Part shown: piece after piece, positions 46,717-58,935 of the stretch
How the letters are laid out: each line of letters opens with the position of its first letter
Position numbering within the stretch: the stretch's first letter is position 1
DNA from: Sympetrum striolatum
Taxonomy: Eukaryota > Arthropoda > Insecta > Odonata > Libellulidae
NCBI GenBank assembly: GCA_947579665.1
Contig: OX388343.1
Coordinates: forward strand, 87,586,254-87,650,253
DNA: 64,000 bases
Direction: 5' to 3'
Notes under the pieces: generated by a model
What the model was told of the DNA's origin: nothing
Database searches by the model: none
The model's input: the letters and a program-made list of their open reading frames with translations, nothing else
Translations under genes and position numbers: made by a program

Positions 46717-48888
46717 CTGTAAACATATTTGCACAGGGTTTTAATTTAATCGCCAAACGTCCACGTAAGTTAGCTGCACGTCTATCAAAACATCTAAATC
46801 AACGAATCGCGCAAGATTTCCTCGAATTGTGAAAATTCGTAACGGAGTTTACGAGTTTTCCTCGCAGATGGCATCGTAAGGGGGGAGCTTGGAGTCGGTA
46901 AAACGTAAGGAGTTGCGCCGTGCCCCAATCATCTAAAAAAACCTATTAAGGCCCTTGGGTTTTGAAAATAATGAGGAAATAATTATTATACTTCCTCTTA
47001 AGTGAGAAAATCACAATTTATCATTTACCCCATATTTGTTCTGCCATCTATGCGGAGTTTTCGGAGGTTCGGGCTTGAATTTTCAGTACGAAACGAATAT
47101 CGATTTTTGGGAACAGAGAGAATATGGAACATCGCGTGCGTCCTTGCCGCCCTACTTTATTTGAATCGGATACGTATATCTTGGGTTGCTGAATTTATAC
47201 CCGAAAAACGTAAATCTTGCATTCCCAACTGTCTGTTAAGTATTCAGTCCGATGGCCAGATCTCACCCTCTCTAGCATTATCTACCAATAGCTAATAGGG
47301 GAAATGAAGCTTACGAGGGTGAATGAACCTCACTGAGCCAGAATGCTATCAAGGCAATAAAATAAGTAAATGAAAGTTCTCTATCCTGTAATAATGAGAT
47401 ATGAAAACTATTCAATTCATCAGAATATGGTTGCAGGAACTATTTATAACTACCGTATATTTACAACGATGATACGAGGTGTAAAATTTCGTCAAAATTC
47501 TCTCAGTTTTAGCCCTTATCTGTCCTATAATACGATCCCAAACTATCAACGGTCTATGCATTTAGTTTAGATCACCGATCATCCTCTGGTTAGTATTACT
47601 GTGTAGCATATATGGAATTATCTCCTATTTATAAATTTTCGAATGAAAAAAATTTATTTTCTTCCATCTGGAAGCACTGGCTTGCGATTTATGCGAATAT
47701 TCGCACTGTTTATGTTTGTATCTCTCCAATAAGACGACCCCGGATTATGGGGGCCTTTTTATGATTCAACTGCCTCCTTGTCTGCGGAAATATACGATAC
47801 TTACGTAGTATATAATACATTAAAATTCAAGACGTTTGGAGCAATGCAACAGCTATGCTTTAGACGCCACATAGTGAATCAACTTTAATACAACTTTATA
47901 TAATTTAATAATATCATACGTAGTACTACATAAAATCAATTGAATAGCATAATTAATAAAATAGGCGTTAAATAATTCATAATGTATGCAATTATGTATG
48001 CACATTAATGTCATACAGTGTCAGTGTTTTATCGTTTCCTTACATTTTCCTGTTGAACTTAGCGCTCAGTACGAAGGCCACCTCTAACCTCTTGTAGTCT
48101 TCCAACTTTATGTGTAACTTTATACAAACATTTCTTAAATGGTTTTTTCGCAATTTTCCACTTTCTTGCTTAGTCGACGAAGTGTTCGCTATAAACTATA
48201 CTAAGAAGCGAACCTCTTCACTCACTCGAAGCATAAGTTTCTTCAAAGAATCAAATTAAGTAAAACTGAAATAATTAATTATTTTTTGATGAATTGATTA
48301 TGTTTAGAAAGCTATCTGCGACTCGGAAAGTCGTTATTGGATGCTACTCATTAGAGTTAAAAAATATCGGGCGGTTTGGGATGAGCGACGAACTGTATAA
48401 TGATTCTAAAAGTATGGATAACATTCGTAATAAGAAAAAACTCATTTCCATAAACGCTCGGCTTAGAACCCAGGATACAGATAATAAAATATTTCCGTTC
48501 AAACTATATTGTCTCTACGTAAAAAATTATTTGCTTATTTAAAACCCTAAATAGTGCATCTGTATCAGTTTAAAATAAAATTATTCAGTATCATTCTTGT
48601 GATTATTTATTTTCAGATTGACCTAAAATAATACTTCAGAAAAATCTATACAGGATTTAGTCCCAAGAAAAAGATGAGGATTTGTGATAATATTTTACAC
48701 ATTATTGTAAAAAAATAAAAGGAGAGTACCTCAATCTCATATCACATTTTCGTATAGGAAATGTATCGTAATAGAACAAGAAAATGTCTTCATGATAACA
48801 ACGAAGGTGACGCCTGCAAACCTCAATACTCCATTTGATATAAGAAACTAATTCAGCCTTAATTTGGTGGTATTGGCAGACACTCAGT
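46717..48888. other. Upstream side of the membrane-protein gene; no exon identified
   Basis: The 5' untranslated exon and promoter of the gene at 46716 should lie here but could not be picked. A CpG-richer patch at 46790-46930 is the most likely promoter area. The plus frame 47002-47295 has no recognised content. Confidence 0.4.
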
Positions 48889-48988
48889 GATGAGATGTTA
48901 AAACAACTTTAACTTTACCACAAAAATATTTTATTTTATTATTTCAATATTTTGTGGTAAATTAAAAGATATTTTAACATGTCATCAC
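48889..48988. repeat. 100-bp hairpin
   Basis: Arms starting TGATGAGATGTTAAAA and ending TTTTAACATGTCATCA pair over about 40 bases with a few mismatches, including ACTTTACCACAAAAATATT and its complement. Probably a small MITE. Confidence 0.75.
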
Positions 48989-49258
48989 TGGCTCCAGTTG
49001 ATATAAATAGTTTTCCTCTGTGATTGCATGCAAAATTCGATTGAGATATTTTTTCGGGTTTACAATCGGGTCATCTTAAATAATAAATCAATTATTAAAT
49101 AATACCGCGCTATATTATTCTGGTATAGGTATATCACGAAGAATCCCTTTTAATCCAAATTACCAAATTCAATGCAAATAACGTATATTTTTCCAAATAT
49201 AAATCACCATTTTTATTTATTAATTAATCAATAAATAATTTATTACAATTAATTTCTA

Positions 49259-49337
49259 ACCGGCCTTGGTGACCCAGTGGTCAGCGTTCTAACGTTATCG
49301 CTCTGACAGCAAGGTCCCAGGTCGAAACCCGGCTGGT
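49259..49337 (+). repeat. tRNA-like sequence, probably a SINE head
   Basis: A-box-like 'TGACCCAGTGGTCAGCG' and B-box-like 'GGTCGAAACCC' are correctly spaced. The ends ACCGGCC and GGCTGGT pair with one wobble. The T-arm is poorly paired and the anticodon loop is too large for a functional tRNA. Confidence 0.5.
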
Positions 49338-50509
49338 CGATTATTTTATCAAGAAATGATTGTGTTCTCCTCCACTGTTACTGTTGCTATGGTTTAGCAC
49401 CTTCTGACAGCCTCTGAAGAGCTCAGGATGGCTTAACCAAATATCGGTGGCAATAGCAGCAGAGGAGGGGGAAAACACAAACCTTCTGTCGATATAACAT
49501 GGCATCAATTTGATAATTCTCGAGGAATTTGTCTTCAAATGGGTTCTTATTTTCCAGATGCGCGGAAAAAGAATAATTTCGTAAAATCCATTCTCTGATT
49601 ATCAATAAAAATAAGATTTAGAATACGCTTATTATGCTTTAGAACCACGGGTTTTAGTGTTTTTCTATAGATAGAAATGTTAATCAGGAAAGCTTACTGT
49701 TTTCTAATATAAGGAGATATGTGTAAATAAACTCATCCTAGTGTCAAGTGTTTTCTTCTGATGGACCACCTTATCTTCCCTGATAGACGAGAGCGAGAGA
49801 CAATTAAGTTGAACGTTGCCATCGAATTTCTCGAGGTGTATGCCTTGCACCCGCTTTTCCCGCGATTCACTAGGCCAAAAGAATCTCCCCTTTCGTAAGA
49901 ATATACCCGAGTTCAGGTTCTTCTCGCGTTAATGGGAAACTTTTGATAGATCATCGTGTAGATATCGTGACTTCTAAATTTTATCGATATGCAGAGATAC
50001 TCCATATTGATGTGATTTCTTGCTTTTGGTAACCAGTATAGAGCATTAAGAAGAGCCAGACGACGCGTAGCAATAGTTAAGAAACAGATTTTAGCCTTAC
50101 AGAAAGGAGATGGCGCAACATCATACAATAGACCAGCCATATTGATAATACATCGGCAACCTATACAAGAAAATGGAAAATACCGAAGAGGAAAACCAAG
50201 AGGAAAGCCAAAACTCACAAGATTCCCTCTCAATTCTCCCCGAAGAGGTATGGGATTGGACACCGAGAATCCGTTTTCGAACTGACGGATTTTGCATCGC
50301 TACGTTGTCATTAATGAAGGTAAAATATCTACGTTTTGACCATTCGGCATTTAAAAGATGAATCTAGGAATTGTGCGTGGTGATGATGTTGTAAACTCTA
50401 ATCATATTGAAGATAAATAGCAAACACGCTTGAATATCGATAATTTTCGTTCAAGTAAAGCTGTGCTATGCGGGGAGATACGAAAATTATCTTTGGAACA
50501 ATGCATGGC
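49338..50509. other. Non-coding stretch
   Basis: Short frames on both strands at 49341-49605 and 49913-50361 were inspected; no domain or splice support was seen. Confidence 0.4.
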
Positions 50510-51190
50510 TACATTCTTTAACTTTAAAAAAATAGAGGCGTTTAGTAGATATAAACTTCCCGAGTCTGTGAGAGTTCTTTCTTCCAAGATGCTACTAAGC
50601 GTGAGAAGGAAAAAATTAGTTACGGTTATTTGGTAAGCGACATCAAACGTAATATCCACTCATTTCAGATTTCTGTATATTTGGCGTATTTTGAAGAATT
50701 TTGGCGAACTGAGAAACTATTTTCCTTGATTTAAACGTACTAAATCTATAATATTAAGCAACAAACATGTAATATATGTATTTCTTTGCCATTAAATTAC
50801 CTCGGAAACATTGTGAAACCACCAGGAAAAAATGCAAAAATTTGACATTTTTCACAAAAATTTTAAGATTTTGACTAAAATTCACAGGACATAATCCGAT
50901 AGAGTTGAAATTTTTTATTTGTTATAAGGACCACCAACCCCAAACTTTAAGCACTAGCCGTTGACGGATTTTGAAAAAAAAGTTATTTTCGATCCATCCT
51001 GCTGTACAGACTTTAAATCGTCCAGAATGCTTAATAAAGGAACCAGTTATCTTATGAATTGTCGCTAAACTCATCTTGACCTGTGCTCTCTGATAACAGC
51101 CCTAAAATAAGACAATCCTAATTCATGCATCTAATAATGGTCATTTCACAAAAACCCACAAAGCAATTAACTTACGTTTCTCGATATAGG
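50510..51190. mobile_element. hAT-like element, copy 3 (internal fragments)
   Basis: Blocks at 50545-50665 ('gagagttctttcttccaaga' and 'taatatccactcatt') and 51000-51175 ('cgtccagaatgctta', 'tctgataacagccct') match copy 1 at 9895-10020 and 10930-11080. Both termini are lost. Confidence 0.75.
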
Positions 51191-51305
51191 CCGTACACAA
51201 ATTACGTAACTCAATTTGGGGAGAGGGGGGGGGGGTCCGGCCAGGCGTTACGGTCCTGGTACGTAGGGTAGGGGGGGGGGGGCAAGGTTTGCGTTACATC
51301 ACGGA
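51191..51305. mobile_element. Probable small MITE with poly-G runs
   Basis: 'GGCCGTACACAAATTACGTA' at one side and 'GCGTTACATCACGG' at the other are partly complementary; the inside has two G runs of 11 or more and 'TTACGGTCCTGGTACGTAGG'. Confidence 0.45.
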
Positions 51306-53060
51306 TTTAGAACTGCAAAAAATAGCAAAACTCTTGCATGTTTAAAGTTTGAATTTAAAACTCGCGCGCAATTTACCGGGGAAAGTTTAATAACTTTACC
51401 TTTAACATATAATTCGTTCACTGTACCTATAGCGATAACTTACTATGTATACTGTACTTATATGTACTATAAGCCCGGGATACTCAACCAGGTGCCGGAT
51501 GCGACCTTTCACAGTGCCCGCCAAGCTTCAGCGAAAAGAATTTTTTTATTTGCTACAACAGCATTTCTTGGGATTGCACTGGCGGGGATAGAGTGGACGT
51601 TTGGCGGGAAATGGAACAGAAACTTGGTTGATCTGGTCTTGGGTTTCGTAAACATCGAAAGTGATGGCGTGTCTTCTAATCCCTCTCATCGCCTATGTCC
51701 AGATCACCAAAACGCGTATCTATGTCATATTTTGTTCACAATGCAAATGTGAAGATTCAGCTCAGCTCAGCTTATCAGGGTATCAAATTCGCCGTTAACA
51801 ATGACTAAATAATGCTTTTCGGAACGCAGCGTTGCGCATGCAGCGAAAACCTTCAAACCAGGTGTATTCCCCGTAATCAAATCTTCTTCGGAGGTAAAGA
51901 AATCACACGTTGTGAGGTTGTGTTGAAATTATAAACACTGAAATTTTCTCAATCTAATTTACCATGGCGCGTTTTTTTAAAGCTTGCCTATGGTTAACTA
52001 GTAAAGTAATAATATTGATAAGGGATAGCCTGAATATCACCCTGGATGGAAATGTTATTCGGTACCCGCTTCGCTTTCTGAATTACTAAACTTCACACGT
52101 AATCCCTGGAAAACGATTCGTTCAAGTAATTTAACCATATTTGCATCGACTTGGAAACTATACTAAAGTGTATTGATGTAAAGTAGCAAGATGTGGTAAG
52201 TGTGTTAGCTTTCTTCACTGAACCTCTGTGGAACCTTAGTGGAAATTTTATTCGTCACTGCAGAACTATGACCTTGGTTTTCTTTTTTGATGTGATATAT
52301 AAATAATAAGGCGCCGGTTAGGATTCATTATTATTTTAATTAGAAATAACAAGTCGACGATAACGTACAATTTTCATTGACAAGTCTCCATGACTTTGTG
52401 AGAGCGGCTTAAAAAATCCTTAAATTTTCTTGCGTCTATTCATATATCCTTCAATTTCATGGACTCGGAACATTTTTTATCCAAGACAATTTAAAAATAT
52501 CGTATCTTTTGTTCAATGTACTTTAAAGTTAGGGCTAACGCTTTAGAAGTTTTTGTGGGCGTCCTCGAAATATATCAAATAATCCACCGTAACAAATGTT
52601 CACACCAATCCATTTCTTCAAGAATTGAATGATATATCACAGCATACATAACCACTGTATATAAAATTGTAAGCATATGGATATTTTCATTTCTTATTTA
52701 AAAGAAAGGAATTTTTGGGTTTCTCAACAGCTTGAATGGGAATGACGAGATCGAACCAGAGGTAAGCGAAGAGTTTCGGAGTTGATAACTCCGAACATAA
52801 TGGGCTGGGATTCTAAAGAGAGGAATTTTAGGAATTATATAAGAATAACATTGGATATAATACCTATATCTAATATTACTGAATAGTAATCCATATTTCT
52901 TAGCTTATTGCTGACAATGAGATAAGTAATTTTTCAGAACGTTATAATGCACTTGAGTACAATAAAGTATTTTATTATGTAACAAACGATAGAAATGAAG
53001 TTTCACTTAGCACAGGCAAGCGTGCAACTTATCCCAAGGTTAAACAAGAAGAGAAAAATA
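51306..53060. other. Non-coding stretch
   Basis: No exon or element ends recognised; the plus frame 51462-51752 has no domain. Confidence 0.4.
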
Positions 53061-53132
53061 GTGACTTGGTTGGGACTCGAACCCAGGTCTCCCACTTTCC
53101 GGGCAGGAGTTCCCTTCACGGCAAAATCCCCC
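53061..53132 (-). repeat. tRNA-like sequence, minus strand
   Basis: On the minus strand 'GGGTTCGAGTCCCAACC' gives a B-box and paired T-arm after 'GGAAAGTGGGAGACC'. No clear A-box is seen; it adjoins the pentanucleotide tract. Confidence 0.45.
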
Positions 53133-53290
53133 GGGTTGGGTTGGGTTGGGTTGGATTGGGTTGGATTGGGTTAGGTTAGGTTGGGTTGGGTTGGATTGGG
53201 TTGGGTTGGTTTGGATTGAGTTGGGTTTGGGGGGGGGAGTTCTTGCAAAAATCTGGAAATCCCCCCCCCAACCCAACCCAACCCCCGTTG
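53132..53290. repeat. (GGGTT)n pentanucleotide tract with inverted (AACCC)n tail
   Basis: About 90 bases of GGGTT with GGATT, GGTTA and GGTTT variants are followed by a run of nine G, then 'gcaaaaatctggaaatcc' and a short AACCC run. The open frames over it are translated repeat. Similar short AACCC tracts sit in the centres of the fold-back elements at 3540 and 61010. Confidence 0.85.
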
Positions 53291-53419
53291 AGATTCAACA
53301 GGTACCTCAGCTAGTTGATAATAAGACAACAGACCAAGCCAAGTGGGCTAGTGAGCTATTTAAAACACTCGCATATCTGACTGAGCAACGTTGCCGTGTG
53401 TCAAAGGGTCATTTCTAGC

Positions 53420-53655
53420 AAAATCATGAAAAATCTTAATTTTCATCGTAGAACATCGATCAAAAGACGCTTGTATATCTCTTTGGACGAGTGAGACGAC
53501 GAAGATAATAAGTTGTTGCTCATTTGAATTGTTAATAACTTTTTAAATCGTATTCCACGCGGTCAGTTTTTTATGGTCCCCTCTGATGGGAGGGTCGGGC
53601 GGTAAGTAGCTGAGAAGGCGAGCTAAGGGTCCGGATTAGGACGGAGACTAGGGTG
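53420..53655. mobile_element. Half of a second fold-back family
   Basis: 'ttttcatcgtagaac', 'tcaaaagacgct', 'gtattccacgcggtc' and 'gagctaagggtccggattag' recur in inverted order at 60680-60905. The first words also occur in the element at 3112-3908, so the two families are related. Confidence 0.7.
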
Positions 53656-55600
53656 TTTCGAAAAAATTTTTTTTTTAAATTTCAGATCGCTATAGTGCAC
53701 AAAAGTTGCCATTGGTATAGACGTTGAAAAAGCACTAATTATTATATTTTTATTAATTTGTCTTTCGGTCGCGCAATGCCATCGAAGGTAGCAAACAATT
53801 GTGTAAAATCTTAATTTTTCATAATTTTTTTAAACACGCCAGATGGTTTGAATTGCGTTCCTATACCATGAATTAACTACTAAAAGTATGTTACATCAAT
53901 ATATATGCACTTATTATACATATGTTTCATATCTTCCGGTCGCGCAACATAGTACAAAATGAGTAAAATTAGTAGTTTTTAAAAAATTTCAAAGTTCGAC
54001 TGTTTAGTAAATTTTAATCATACGACTTTTAGAGATGCTATAGTTTAATTCTATTACAATAATATATTTAAAATCCAACTATATAAGATAAACTTTGATA
54101 TTCAAGTCACAAAATTCGGTCGCGCAGCTTCGTCAAAAACAGCAGAGTAGCCTACCTGGACAGAGAGGCGAGGCGGTTTCCTTTCAGATAATTTAGAAAT
54201 TTTCTAATATTAAATATTTGGTGATTTTCGTTTCAATATTAAATTATTGGTGCAACTCTTCGCTCATTTTGTTTACAAAACGACCCAGAAGTCACCACGG
54301 GGAGGTGGCTGCACTTCGAGTTCCTACCACACACTACCCAACCAACCATCCAATGTAGGGTGTGTTGTTTACAATATGTACAAATTTATTTCGCTTTATC
54401 TCTCTTTATGTTTCCTTTCTAGTCTTTATCTATCGATAAACAACGAAATTCGGATTTGTAGGGAAAAGTTGGCATCGCTGAGCGTGACAGTAATGTGGTT
54501 CTAATATAGCAGTCTCTGGGACTGTGTCCACACACTTTACTTGAAGCTTCGGTCACTAGCTTAACGTATCTTTCAACTGCCTGTGTATGGCATGGGAAAA
54601 CATCTATACTCATAACAGGCTTTGTATTTGAAATCTTAAAATAAAAAGGTCCCTTTCCTATTTTACGTGAAAATTACTCAAACGGTATTAAACGTAGGAG
54701 ATCCGAACCGACCATCTATGACCTTCCAAGAAGCAAGCGCTGTTTTTGGAATTTGCAAAGAGACAGAGAATGGCTCGAGTCATTATCACTTGGAGATTAA
54801 TGCTTCCACAATTGAGAACGCAATTCGAGAGAGTCCTCTTTGAAAATTGGCAAAAACAAACTTCGAGAAGGATATCACGAATGCACCGATAGTAGTTTGG
54901 AATGATGCCGTAAACATGCAGTAGATTATTAAATCTACAACAATTAGATAGCAAATGATTTAAACAACCGATACCATCACCTGTTGCTACACAAACGTAA
55001 ATTATATTCCTGTTAGTTCGATACTAGGTATTATATTAATTGCATTTGATTAGTATCATTTAATGTTTTCTGTCCCAGAAAAGATGATCGACACGAACCA
55101 TAATACTTTATTATCAAAAGTGATACTGAAATCGATTGCGGAAAGCTTTACTGTGTATGGAAATCTACGACAGAAAAATAAAGATATAAAGATAACTTTT
55201 TTACGTTCTTCCACAAGATTTACTTCAAACCGATTGGTTTCTACACATGGGCCATCATCAGGTGACCTGATGATGGTTTTTGAAATATACACCTTATGTA
55301 TGTAAAGTGTTATCTTCATTCCTTTATTTTCTTACTTTACAACGACACTGTACACGACAGTATAAACTATACGACACGCATACGCGAAAATGTTTAGCAC
55401 ACCGAACCTTGCAGCAATGGATATTCATTCGCTGCTACAATAATTCCTACGCAACCGGTAAACGAATAATGGCAGGGTCTTCACAGGGTCACCCACAAAT
55501 TGGGTCTTTCTGGCTTTTACCCGCCGGTCTAGCCTATCCTCAGCGGACGGCGCAATATACGTGAAGTGCGTTAAAAATATAACGGGAATTTCCGTATTTT
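53656..55600. other. Stretch without a confirmed gene
   Basis: Phrases 'ggtcgcgca' recur at about 53766, 53939 and 54119 with AT-rich spacing of about 175 bp, a weak long-period repeat. At 55248-55273 a 25-bp perfect palindrome centred on GGTGACC with CCATCATCA arms resembles the 3' ends of Penelope-like or related retroelements. No coding domain is recognised. Confidence 0.4.
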
Positions 55601-55609
55601 TTTGAAAGA

Positions 55610-56110
55610 ATTACATTTATACGCCTATAAACATACCATCCCCAGAAAATTTAATTGGATGTTATACGATATAATAATTCCAGTGCTTTTTCCAATCTTC
55701 AAAACATTTCTGGAACTAATTCTTTGCGGTAACGTTTAAGCTCTCTCAGCGATTTGCTCTTAATCTCAGCTATGTTTACAAAACGAAAATTCTTTCAGGT
55801 TTTCATTATTTTTGGGAACACAAAAAGTGACACCGAACCAAGTCTGGTGAATATGGAGTCCGGGGCATCATCACAGCGTTGTTTTCGCCCAAACAATGTC
55901 GAATAAGACATCGTCGTGGTTTAAACGCCATGCATTTGTTTCGCCACAAATCCGGGCGTTTTTACATATCGCTTCACGAAATCGGCGTTGAACTTGTAAG
56001 CAGAACTCCCTATTGACCGTTCGACCATTCGCAATAATTTTTCCATCATTTTTGTACGTTTTTATCGGAACCTCTAGGACGTTGGTCATCCTCAACTTCA
56101 TCACTGCCTA
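55610..56110 (-). pseudogene. mariner-like transposase, C-terminal remnant
   Basis: Minus-strand fragments give 'VNREFCLQVQRRFREAIC', 'TNAWRLNHDDVLFD' (the second catalytic Asp), 'GENNAVMMPRTPYSPDLVRC' and 'FQKCFEDWKKHW', in the order of a mariner transposase. The third catalytic Asp, expected after PYSPDLAPC, is His. A frameshift lies near 55890 and stops occur below 55800. The N-terminal DNA-binding part is absent. Confidence 0.85.
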
Positions 56111-56363
56111 AACTGTCACGCCTATATAACCCGTCAAACTGTTTACTCTTAGCAGACACATTATGGGAATATTTAAAGCAATATTACAAAGAATTTAATG
56201 CACTTTCTTAAATTAATATAGCAATATTCAAAACATATTCTCCCATCCATTTTTAATATAGCCAATCCTGGCAAAACACGCTCAACCTTTTTAAAATCTG
56301 ACAATAGAGAAAGAATGTACTACGGCTACAACAGTGCAGCAACCTTTCAGACAAGTTCACCAC

Positions 56364-56700
56364 TCAAAAACGGAAAATGAAACAACCCCGACATCCGACA
56401 TCAGTCGGGGGCTTCACCGAGGGACCTCGGCGGCAGTCGCCGCCGAAGTCCCTCGTAGCCGTGGTAAAAGATGGTTGCCACCCACTAATTTCATTCACCG
56501 ATGCTGACAACTTGCACATCCTAACGGAGGACGCCCTGCCCTCCTCAAATCCAATCTGCGGACGACCTCCACCGACAGCATATCCTTTCAACGCCCTCGA
56601 AAAAACCTCGCCTTCAATCCCCCCTCCCCTGAAAACCCTACCCCTACGATACCTACCACGAGACACTCAACCACGACACCCCCTACCCCGCCACCTATAA
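56364..56700. other. GC-rich flank of the minisatellite with open frames on both strands
   Basis: A plus frame from 56377 begins 'MKQPRHPTSVGGFTEGPRRQ' and contains 'FTDADNLHILTEDALPSSNP', which is not repetitive. A sharp rise in GC content starts at about 56380. It may be a fragment of a retroelement ORF or of an acquired sequence; no family is recognised. Confidence 0.35.
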
Positions 56701-58935
56701 CGAAAAGCCCCATACCTCGACCCCCACTCCCTCTACCCCCCTACGCCAACTCCCTCTCCCCCGATGCCCTACCCCCAACTCCCTATCCCTCGACCACCTT
56801 ACCCCAACTCCATCTCCCTCGAAGCCCCTCCCCCTATTCCCTATCCCTCGACGCCCCCTACCCCAACTCCCTCTCCCTCGACGCCCCTCCCCCAACTCCT
56901 TATCCCTCGACCACCCTACCGCAACTCCCTCTCCCCCGATTCCCTCCCCCCAACTCCCTATCCCTCTACGCCCCCTACCCCAACTCCCTCTCCCTCAAAC
57001 CCCCTCCCTCTACTCCCTATCCCTCGATGCCCCCTTCCCCAACTCCCTCTCCCTCGACGCCCCCTACCCCAACTCCCTCTCCCTCGACGCCCCTCCCCCA
57101 ACTCCTTATCCCTCGACCACCCTACCGCAACTCCCTCTCCCCCGATGCCCTCCCCCCAACTCCCTATCTCTCTACGCCCCCTACCCCAACTCCCTCTCCC
57201 TCAAACCCCCTCCCCCTACTCCCTATCCCTCGATGCCCCCTTCCCCAACTCCCTCTCCCTCGATGCCCCCTTCCCCAACTCCCTCTCCCTCGACGCCCCT
57301 CCCCCAACTCCTTATCCCTCGACCACCCTACCGCAACTCCCTCTCCCCCGATGCCCTCCCCCCAACTCCCTATCCCTCTACGCCCCCTACCCCAACTCCA
57401 TCTCCCTCGACGCCCCTCCCCCAACTCCTTATCCCTCGACCACCCTACCGCAACTCCCTCTCCCCCGATGCCCTCCCCCCAACTCCCTATCCCTCTACGC
57501 CCCCTACCCCAACTCCCTCTCCCTCGAACCCCCTCCCCCTACTCCCTATCCCTCGACGCCCCCTTCCCCTACTCCCTCTCCCTCGAACCCCCTCCCCCCA
57601 ACTCCCTATCCCTCGACGACCCCTCCCCCAACTCCCTATCCCTCGACGACCCCTACCCTGTCCCTCTCCCCCGAACCCCCTCCCCCAACTCGATCCCCCC
57701 GATGAGCTCTCCCCTAACTCAAAACCCCATCTCCCTCTCCCCTGATGCCCCCTCCCCCAACTCCCTCTCCCTCGACGCCCCTCCCCCAACTCCTTATCCC
57801 TCGACCACCCTACCGCAATTCCCTCTCCCCCGATGCCCTCCCCCCAACTCCCTATCCCTCTACGCCCCCTACCCCAACTCCATCTCCCTCGACGCCCCCT
57901 TCCCCAACTCCCTCTCCCTCGACGCCCCTCCCCCAACTCCTTATCCCTCGACCACCCTACCGCAACTCCCTCTCCCCCGATGCCCTCCCCCCAACTCCCT
58001 ATCCCTCTACGCCCCCTACCCCAACTCCATCTCCCTCGACGCCCCTCCCCCAACTCCTTATCCCTCGACCACCCTACCGCAACTCCCTCTCCCCCGATGC
58101 CCTCCCCCCAACTCCCTATCCCTCTACGCCCCCTACCCCAACTCCCTCTCCCTCGAACCCCCTCCCCCTACTCCCTCTCCCTCGACGCCCCTCCCCCAAC
58201 TCCTTATCCCTCGACCACCCTACCGCAACTCCCTCTCCCCCGATGCCCTCCCCCCAACTCCCTATCCCTCTACGCCCCCTACCCCAACTCCCTCTCCCTC
58301 GATGCCCCCTTCCCCAACTCCCTCTCCCTCGACGCCCCTCCCCCAACTCCTTATCCCTCGACCACCCTACCGCAACTCCCTCTCCCCCGATGCCCTCCCC
58401 CCAACTCCCTATCCCTCTACGCCCCCTACCCCAACTCCATCTCCCTCGACGCCCCTCCCCCAACTCCTTATCCCTCGACCACCCTACCGCAACTCCCTCT
58501 CCCCCGATGCCCTCCCCCCAACTCCCTATCCCTCTACGCCCCCTACCCCAACTCCCTCTCCCTCGAACCCCCTCCCCCTACTCCCTATCCCTCGACGCCC
58601 CCTTCCCCTACTCCCTCTCCCTCGAACCCCCTCCCCCCAACTCCCTATCCCTCGACGACCCCTCCCCCAACTCCCTATCCCTCGACGACCCCTACCCTGT
58701 CCCTCTCCCCCGAACCCCCTCCCCCAACTCGATCCCCCCGATGAGCTCTCCCCTAACTCAAAACCCCATCTCCCTCTCCCCTGATGCCCCCTCCCCCAAC
58801 AACCTCTACCTCGCCGCCCTCTCCCCCAACTACCTATCCCCCGATGCCCCCTCCCATAACTCACTCACCACCGATGCCTTCTCCCCAACTCCCTCTCTCC
58901 CGATTCCACCTGCCCCAACTCCCTATTCTTCGACG
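56700..58935. repeat. C-rich 30-bp minisatellite, about 2.2 kb
   Basis: The unit is close to CCCCAACTCC-CTCTCCCTCG-ACGCCCCCTA. Because 30 is a multiple of three and the units have no stop, all three plus frames and several minus frames stay open, giving Pro/Ser/Leu-rich frames up to 585 codons. Groups of units form a higher-order repeat. A block of about 238 bases at 57524-57762 recurs at 58561-58800, including the unique word 'ccgatgagctctcccctaac'. No start context or splice support was seen, so these frames are not called as genes. Confidence 0.92.

Noticed and set aside
53132..53290. True chromosome-end telomere
   Set aside because: The tract is short, imperfect, internal and tied to fold-back element sequence on both sides.
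57027..58784. A 585-codon open frame, the longest in the window
   Set aside because: It is the translation of a 30-bp minisatellite. The other frames over the same bases are also open, and no start, splice or domain evidence exists.
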